64,000 nucleotides of DNA, taken from assembly GCF_001613145.1 (NCBI RefSeq), contig NZ_BDBU01000028.1, forward strand, positions 1-64,000, in the 5' to 3' direction. The DNA is from Nocardia jejuensis NBRC 103114. Its GTDB lineage: Bacteria > Actinomycetota > Actinomycetes > Mycobacteriales > Mycobacteriaceae. The notes beneath the pieces are model-generated. The model saw nothing but the letters and a program-made list of their open reading frames with translations, had not been told where the DNA came from and searched no databases. Shown here in pieces: positions 59,604 through 64,000 of the stretch (position 1 is the first letter of the stretch; the number at the start of each line of letters is the position of its first letter). The translations under genes were made by a program, and so were the position numbers.

Positions 59604-60557
59604 CTAGTGGTCGAGCAGTGGTCGCAGTCCGCGCGCTACGGCGTCGTCCGCGCGAGCGGTCGGGTGAAACGGGATTCCGGTCGCCTCGGTGCGCGGATCC
59701 GCGATCCCGTTGACCCATGGATCCGCCGAACACGTTCCGTGTCCGGCGGTTTCAGCTCTGGCGTCGAAGAACTCGACGCCGAGTGATCGCGCGGCGTCGC
59801 GCTGGGCCGCGTCGAGGTGATCGAGGTATCGCGTGTACGCGGCGGCCCGAGACTGGGTCAGGGTCACCCCCAGCATTCCGATGCACACCGATTCCGTACC
59901 GGGCGTGTGTATCTCGGGATATCCGACCAGCACGATGCGGGCGTTGGGTGCGTAGTACCGGAGGTAGTCGATGACCGATGCGATCCGCGCCGCATATGCC
60001 GATCCGGTGACCTCCTCCGGATCGTTCACTCTGCCCTGTGCGACGGCTTCCGGTCCGCAGCCGGTGGGTTCGAGTACGCACTGCAGCAGATCCACCCCGG
60101 CGACTGTCTGCGGATTGGTCCCCGCGCGAGCGCGGGCGTACTCGCCCCACGCGTCGTTCATGCCGAGCTGAATCGCCACCACCGTGGTCCGTGGACCGAA
60201 AGCCTTTGCCGCAGCTGCCTTCTGGGTCTCGTGCACGACGGAGAAGCCCGGCGCGGTGTTGAGGCTCCCGCCCTCGCAGGAGGCGTCGACATAGTCGCCG
60301 GTCTGCTCGAGTCCGCTCTGCTGTGCGAGCCGGGTGGGCCAGGAGGTCGGCAGATGATCACAGCTCAGCTCGCTGTCACCGTTCGCCCGGGCCGCCAGCG
60401 CGGCCACCCAGCTGCCGTTCGTCGTGAACGAATCACCGAGCACGACAAGGGTTTTACCGGCTTCGCCCGCCGCGGCCGGTTGTGCGTGCGCCGTCGCGAC
60501 GGGACCCGAGCCCAGCAGCACGCCCGCGATCACCGCCGCGAGGGACCGGGATCTCAC
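59604..60557 (-). CDS. Secreted SGNH (GDSL-type) hydrolase
   Basis: 317 residues from GTG 60557, overlapping the P450 stop by GTGA. Signal peptide RSRSLAAVIAGVLLGSGPVATAHA. Block I LVVLGDSFTTNG (Ser), block III LGMNDAWG, and the Asp/His pair in GIPFHPTARADD. Three Cys pairs in the mature region. An exported esterase or lipase; together with the P450 and acyltransferase it may process an acylated product outside the membrane. Confidence 0.88.
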   Translation of the reverse strand: MRSRSLAAVIAGVLLGSGPVATAHAQPAAAGEAGKTLVVLGDSFTTNGSWVAALAARANGDSELSCDHLPTSWPTRLAQQSGLEQTGDYVDASCEGGSLNTAPGFSVVHETQKAAAAKAFGPRTTVVAIQLGMNDAWGEYARARAGTNPQTVAGVDLLQCVLEPTGCGPEAVAQGRVNDPEEVTGSAYAARIASVIDYLRYYAPNARIVLVGYPEIHTPGTESVCIGMLGVTLTQSRAAAYTRYLDHLDAAQRDAARSLGVEFFDARAETAGHGTCSADPWVNGIADPRTEATGIPFHPTARADDAVARGLRPLLDH

Positions 60558-61693
60558 CACCGCACCGGCAGCGAGACCAGCCCACGGGTGACGATGTCCT
60601 CGCGCATCTGCAGCTCCTCCGGGGCGACCGCCAGGCGCATGGTCGGAAAGCGCGTCACCAGTTGCCCGAACACCGCCTGCAATTCGACCCGGGCCAGCGG
60701 TGCGCCGATGCAGTAGTGCGTGCCGTGCCCGAAGGTCAGGTGCGCGCCCTGTTCGCGGGTGATGTCCAGGCGGCGCGAATCGGTGAACATCGACGGATCG
60801 TGATTGGCCGAATCCACGTCCAGCAGAACGAGATCGCCGCGCCGCACCTCCACACCGTCGATCCGCATATCGGTGCGCGCGTATCGCACGAAGCCGGTGT
60901 TGTCGTGCACCCGCAGCAGTTCCTCCACAGCGGCGCGCACCAGCGTCGGCTGCTCCACCAGCAGCTGCCACTGGTCCGGATGCTTCAGCAGGTTCATCGC
61001 GCCCAGGCTGATCTCCACGACTGTCGACTCGTGGCCGATCAGCAGCAGCACCATGCCCATGGCCGTGATGATCTCGTCGGTCAGCTCCGGGTTCTCACAC
61101 AGTCGCGAGAAGATGTCGTTGCCGGGCTCGATCCGCTTGCGCGCCACCAATTCCGTGCAGTATTCGTACCATTCCGCGCCGCCCTGGCCCGACTTCGCGC
61201 CGTCGTGCTTGTCGAAAATCGCGGCGCTCCACGCCCGGAACCGCTCGCGGTCCGACGCGGGCACGCCCATCAGCTCGCAGATGACCAGGATCGGCAGCGG
61301 GACCGCGACCGCCTCGTGCAGGTCGGCCGGAGATCCCCGCTCGGCCATCTCGTCGAGCAGCTGCGTCGTGAGAGCGTCGACCCTGGGGCGCATCTCCCGC
61401 ATCTGCTTCGGCCCGAAGAACGGATTCAGCAGCACGCGAAGGCGTTCGGCGTTCTCCAGCTCGGTGTCGAAGTCGCCGATCGGGCCACCGAACAGCACCG
61501 ACGCCGACTTTCGGGGCGCGGTCTCCGGAGTCGGGTGCGAGCGGCCGAGGCGCTTGTCGGAGAACATCTCCTTCACCGCGCTGTGGCCGGTCAGCAACCA
61601 GGCGTCATCACCCACCTCGGTGCTGATCCGGCGGATGATGCCGGCTGCCGCGCCGGTGTACGGGCAGGTGAGTTGCGTAGAGTCCGAGGTCAT
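60554..61693 (-). CDS. Cytochrome P450 (biosynthetic type)
   Basis: 379 residues, short for a P450 but complete: I-helix LLLIGHESTVVEIS, ExxR in EELLR, heme loop FGHGTHYCIGAPLAR. ATG 61693 with AGAGGAA upstream. It overlaps the SGNH gene downstream (GTGA) and lies 80 bases after the acyltransferase gene, so acyltransferase-P450-SGNH form one leftward unit. Typical of tailoring P450s in small biosynthetic clusters; substrate unknown. Confidence 0.92.
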   Translation of the reverse strand: MTSDSTQLTCPYTGAAAGIIRRISTEVGDDAWLLTGHSAVKEMFSDKRLGRSHPTPETAPRKSASVLFGGPIGDFDTELENAERLRVLLNPFFGPKQMREMRPRVDALTTQLLDEMAERGSPADLHEAVAVPLPILVICELMGVPASDRERFRAWSAAIFDKHDGAKSGQGGAEWYEYCTELVARKRIEPGNDIFSRLCENPELTDEIITAMGMVLLLIGHESTVVEISLGAMNLLKHPDQWQLLVEQPTLVRAAVEELLRVHDNTGFVRYARTDMRIDGVEVRRGDLVLLDVDSANHDPSMFTDSRRLDITREQGAHLTFGHGTHYCIGAPLARVELQAVFGQLVTRFPTMRLAVAPEELQMREDIVTRGLVSLPVRW

Positions 61694-61773
61694 ATGCGTT
61701 CCTCTGATGTCGCAGCGCGACAGGGGTATTCGCGCCTGGTCGAGTGGGCCGAGTGCTCGGTGGTTTCAGGGCG

Positions 61774-62712
61774 CTATCGCCGCCCGAGCGCGAGCGGGAG
61801 CACCTCGGGAAGGCGATCCAGATCGGCGGGCTCGGTGAAGAGCTCCACCGGAAACGGCGAGACGGCGGGCGCGGGGAGGCCGGCGCCCACCACGAGTCCG
61901 CTGCGAATGCCGAGTACGTACATCTCGTCGATGAGCGGTTCGTACCGCGCGGGAAGCAGATTGTGGCCGGTGACGAACTCCTCGACCTGCGCCGCCGTGG
62001 TCAGTACGTTCCTGGCGATGGGCGAGCAGATCGGGATCTTCGGATCGTGGAAGGTCATCGTCGCGACGAAGGATGCCATGAAGTCGGCGGCATAGCGCTG
62101 CAGTGGCGAGTGGAACGCGCCCTTGTAGCCGTCCAGCAGGAACATGTGGGTTCCCTCGGGCACGGACGAGATCAACTCCTGAAGTGCGGCACGGTATCCC
62201 GACAGGACGAACGACCGGGAGTCCTGATCGATGGGTCCGGTGTCCACGGCCAGGTAGATGCCGGGGCGGTCGCCGTAGTAGTCCTCGGGATCGTGGTCGA
62301 TCGGAGCGGAGACCAGGACCATGCCCTGCGCCGGGGCATCCTCGGGCAGGGGTGGGACGAGTCGACGCGCAAAGAGCATGGCGAACAGTTCTTCTCGCTC
62401 CACGGCGCCCGCGACGCACGCGCCGATCAGCGCGCCGAGGCTCAGACCGCCGACCGCGTCGGGCTCGATGCCGCGGTCACGCAGTTCCTCGGCGAGGCCG
62501 AGAGTCAGTGCGGCATGGCGCAATGCGGACAGGCTGTGCCCGAACTCCGGGCCCCGCACGGCGGTCGTCGATCGGAAATCCTCGACCGCGAGCCCGGCGC
62601 ACGAGGCCGCTTCGGCATACGCGTTCCGGATGGACGGGCTGCGGCGGTAGTAGTCGTCGACGACTGCGTCATCGAGCGTGACCTGGCCACCGAAGAGATA
62701 CGAAACCCTCAT
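61774..62712 (-). CDS. Free-standing malonyl/acyltransferase (FabD-like)
   Basis: 312 residues with FabD geometry: nucleophile S91 in GLSLG, catalytic H201 in GAFHS, and R116/R117 in AMLFARR where FabD has its substrate arginine. The N-terminal LFGGQ replaces the usual FPGQGSQ. No polyketide synthase, fatty-acid synthase or ACP gene is near, so the acyl carrier is unknown. ATG 62712 with GAGGAG upstream. First gene of the unit with P450 and SGNH hydrolase; divergent from an LCM-type methyltransferase. Confidence 0.9.
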   Translation of the reverse strand: MRVSYLFGGQVTLDDAVVDDYYRRSPSIRNAYAEAASCAGLAVEDFRSTTAVRGPEFGHSLSALRHAALTLGLAEELRDRGIEPDAVGGLSLGALIGACVAGAVEREELFAMLFARRLVPPLPEDAPAQGMVLVSAPIDHDPEDYYGDRPGIYLAVDTGPIDQDSRSFVLSGYRAALQELISSVPEGTHMFLLDGYKGAFHSPLQRYAADFMASFVATMTFHDPKIPICSPIARNVLTTAAQVEEFVTGHNLLPARYEPLIDEMYVLGIRSGLVVGAGLPAPAVSPFPVELFTEPADLDRLPEVLPLALGRR

Positions 62713-62817
62713 GATCACTCCTCGCAGAACGAGTTCGGCACGGCCGAATGTGATTGCGAGCCAACAGGATCGATGATTGCGCCGCAACCGGTGCACGGTG
62801 ACAGGAAGGTGCCATAT

Positions 62818-62831
62818 TAGAACGCGTTCCA
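62818..62831. promoter_or_regulatory. KstR-like box upstream of acyltransferase and methyltransferase
   Basis: TAGAACGCGTTCCA fits TNNAACNNGTTNNA; its core GAACGCGTTC is a perfect palindrome. It lies 106 bases before the acyltransferase ATG and 56 bases before the methyltransferase GTG. It could be a site for KstR or another TetR protein. Confidence 0.5.
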
Positions 62832-62886
62832 GAATTGGCGCGGGGCTGTAGTAATAGCAATACCGAGGGCGACAGGGGCTGAATCA

Positions 62887-63714
62887 GTGATTTCGAACGT
62901 GTCGGACACCGCCCGATGGGTCGCGGTGCACAGATCGACGGAATCGGGGCGCGCGGACGCGCTGTTCCGGGATCCGCTGGCGGAAGTCCTGGCCGCCGAA
63001 CGCGGGCAGGCGATCCTGTCGGCCGCGCCGCGCTCCATGCGCAACGGGTGGTGGATCGTCGCCCGCACCAGGGTGATCGACGATTCGATCGCGGCGGCGA
63101 TCGCGGCCGGATGCGATCTGGTGCTGAATCTGGCGGCGGGCCTCGACACCCGCCCATATCGAATGGCGCTGCCCGAGGGGTTGCGCTGGGTGGAGGCGGA
63201 TCTGCCGGAGCTGATCGCGGAGAAGGAGCGGCTCCTCGACGCGGAGCGACCGGTCTGCGACCTGCGCAGGTACGCGGTGGATTTGGCGGACCCGGTGGCA
63301 CGGCGAGAATTTCTGGACGCGGTGCTCGCGGGCGCGTCGAAGGCACTGGTGCTCACCGAGGGGCTGCTCGTCTATCTCGCCCCGGACGAGGTGGCCGGCC
63401 TGTCCGCGTCGTTCCACAGGCCCGAAATCCGTTGGTGGGTGCTGGATCTGATGTCGCAGGCCCTGGTCACCGTGATGCGCTCGCGCAGCGGCGCGATGCT
63501 GGACAACGCGCCGCTGCGCTTCGGCCCGGCGAACGGCGTCGGATATTTCGAGGAACTGGGCTGGACCGTCGACAGCACGGATTCGCTGTTCCACGCCGCC
63601 GCGCGGTTTCACCGGCTCCCCTGGTTCAAACGCCCGTTCGCCTACTTTCCCGAGCCGGACCCGCGCGGTCCGGGCTCGGTGCCGTGGGGAGGCGTCGTGA
63701 GCCTCAGCCGGTGA
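62887..63714 (+). CDS. LCM/PPM-type class I methyltransferase
   Basis: 275 residues from GTG 62887. LVLNLAAGLDTRPYRM is the LCM-family SAM motif (usually LGAGLDTR), preceded by ARTRVIDDSIAAA; VLTEGLLVYLAPDEV and the FEELGW block follow. Members O-methylate carboxylates in polyketide pathways (TcmP-like) or act as S-adenosylmethionine-dependent enzymes of unknown substrate in mycobacteria. Divergent from the acyltransferase operon and convergent with the mycolyltransferase-like gene (6-base gap). Confidence 0.9.
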   Translation: MISNVSDTARWVAVHRSTESGRADALFRDPLAEVLAAERGQAILSAAPRSMRNGWWIVARTRVIDDSIAAAIAAGCDLVLNLAAGLDTRPYRMALPEGLRWVEADLPELIAEKERLLDAERPVCDLRRYAVDLADPVARREFLDAVLAGASKALVLTEGLLVYLAPDEVAGLSASFHRPEIRWWVLDLMSQALVTVMRSRSGAMLDNAPLRFGPANGVGYFEELGWTVDSTDSLFHAAARFHRLPWFKRPFAYFPEPDPRGPGSVPWGGVVSLSR

Positions 63715-63720
63715 TCGCGG

Positions 63721-64000
63721 TCAGTTGACCCGACTGCCGACGGTCTGGGCGAGGAACGGCCAGGACTGCTTCAAATCGTCCTCCCAGTATCCCCAGGAGT
63801 GGGTGCCGACCGGGCGCTCGTCGAAGGTCACCGGGATGTTCAGCTCGTGCAGGCGGTTCGTCAGGTTCACGGTGCAGTAGTGGATCGCGGCCTCGATCGG
63901 ACCGCCGAGCGCGATCTGCACCGGCAGCGGGATCCGGCCCTCCTGGACTCGACGATCGGTCGGAGTGTCGTGCGGGGCCGCCGCGAGACCGCTGCCCGCG
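63721..64000 (-). CDS. Antigen-85-like esterase, C-terminal fragment (runs off right edge)
   Basis: The last 92 codons of a leftward gene whose 5' part lies beyond the window. The ending PVTFDERPVGTHSWGYWEDD followed by LKQSWPFLAQTVG corresponds to the C-terminus of the Ag85/FbpA trehalose-mycolyltransferase family, where the catalytic histidine sits in the HSWxYW motif; here it is GTHSWGYW. These enzymes are exported and transfer mycolic acids to trehalose or arabinogalactan. Some actinomycete homologues are only esterases, so mycolyl specificity is inferred. Confidence 0.82.
   Translation of the reverse strand, partial: AGSGLAAAPHDTPTDRRVQEGRIPLPVQIALGGPIEAAIHYCTVNLTNRLHELNIPVTFDERPVGTHSWGYWEDDLKQSWPFLAQTVGSRVN

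Overview
The window is high-GC, densely coded chromosomal DNA from a mycolic-acid actinomycete, most likely Nocardia or a close relative. The reasons are: an antigen-85-type mycolyltransferase tail at the right edge, an F420-type luciferase-like oxidoreductase of the Rv1855c kind, a close CYP130 homologue with its TetR partner, an EmbR-type regulator, KstR-like operator boxes, and a cbs / fadA3-like thiolase / Bax-inhibitor neighbourhood that, from memory, resembles Mycobacterium tuberculosis Rv1072-Rv1077. There are many GTG starts, two-to-four-base gene overlaps and leaderless-looking promoters (TANNNT a few bases before the start). I see no tRNA, rRNA, CRISPR array, insertion sequence or phage.

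Left part (1-20.4 kb): a truncated secreted protein with a long leader that may hold a c-di-AMP (ydaO-type) riboswitch; an AbrB-type membrane protein; cystathionine beta-synthase; a secreted protein; a thiolase; a DUF1330 protein behind a palindromic operator; a Bax-inhibitor-1 protein; a HAD hydrolase; a HTH-TPR regulator followed by a 27-codon ORF with a strong ribosome binding site and two small coupled genes; then a VOC protein, an F420-type oxidoreductase, an rRNA methyltransferase, an MFS exporter, a DUF885 hydrolase, RNase Z, and a DUF6153-DUF305 pair.

Middle (20.4-45.2 kb): an amino-acid permease; alpha/beta hydrolases; a divergent alcohol dehydrogenase / Baeyer-Villiger monooxygenase-lipase set around a 29-bp dyad operator; two TetR regulators; cyp130 with a KstR-type box that begins in the stop codon of an EmbR-like regulator; a molybdopterin oxidoreductase; a GT39 membrane glycosyltransferase with a Gly/Gln-rich insert; two coupled flavin monooxygenases; an orphan SoxR-type box; a universal stress protein; and a 1183-residue SARP-type regulator.

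The most unusual block (45.3-52.2 kb) is a complete STM4015-4014-4013-4012-4011 cassette: a leucine-rich-repeat protein with an acidic tail, an ATP-grasp-like enzyme, an alkaline-phosphatase-superfamily hydrolase and two radical SAM enzymes. Its five genes are all overlapping or abutting. A DUF6745 gene and a small uncharacterised gene diverge from it. To my knowledge no function is established for this system; the layout suggests enzymatic modification of a protein or small molecule.

Right part (52.2-64 kb): a NAD(P)-binding protein; a secreted trypsin-like protease whose stop codon lies in a 4 x 23-bp tandem repeat; two TetR genes with clear palindromic operators next to DUF1772 and amidase genes; and a possible specialised lipid or natural-product locus (GT1 glycosyltransferase, SDR, SGNH hydrolase, P450, free-standing malonyl/acyltransferase, LCM-type methyltransferase) next to the mycolyltransferase-like gene.
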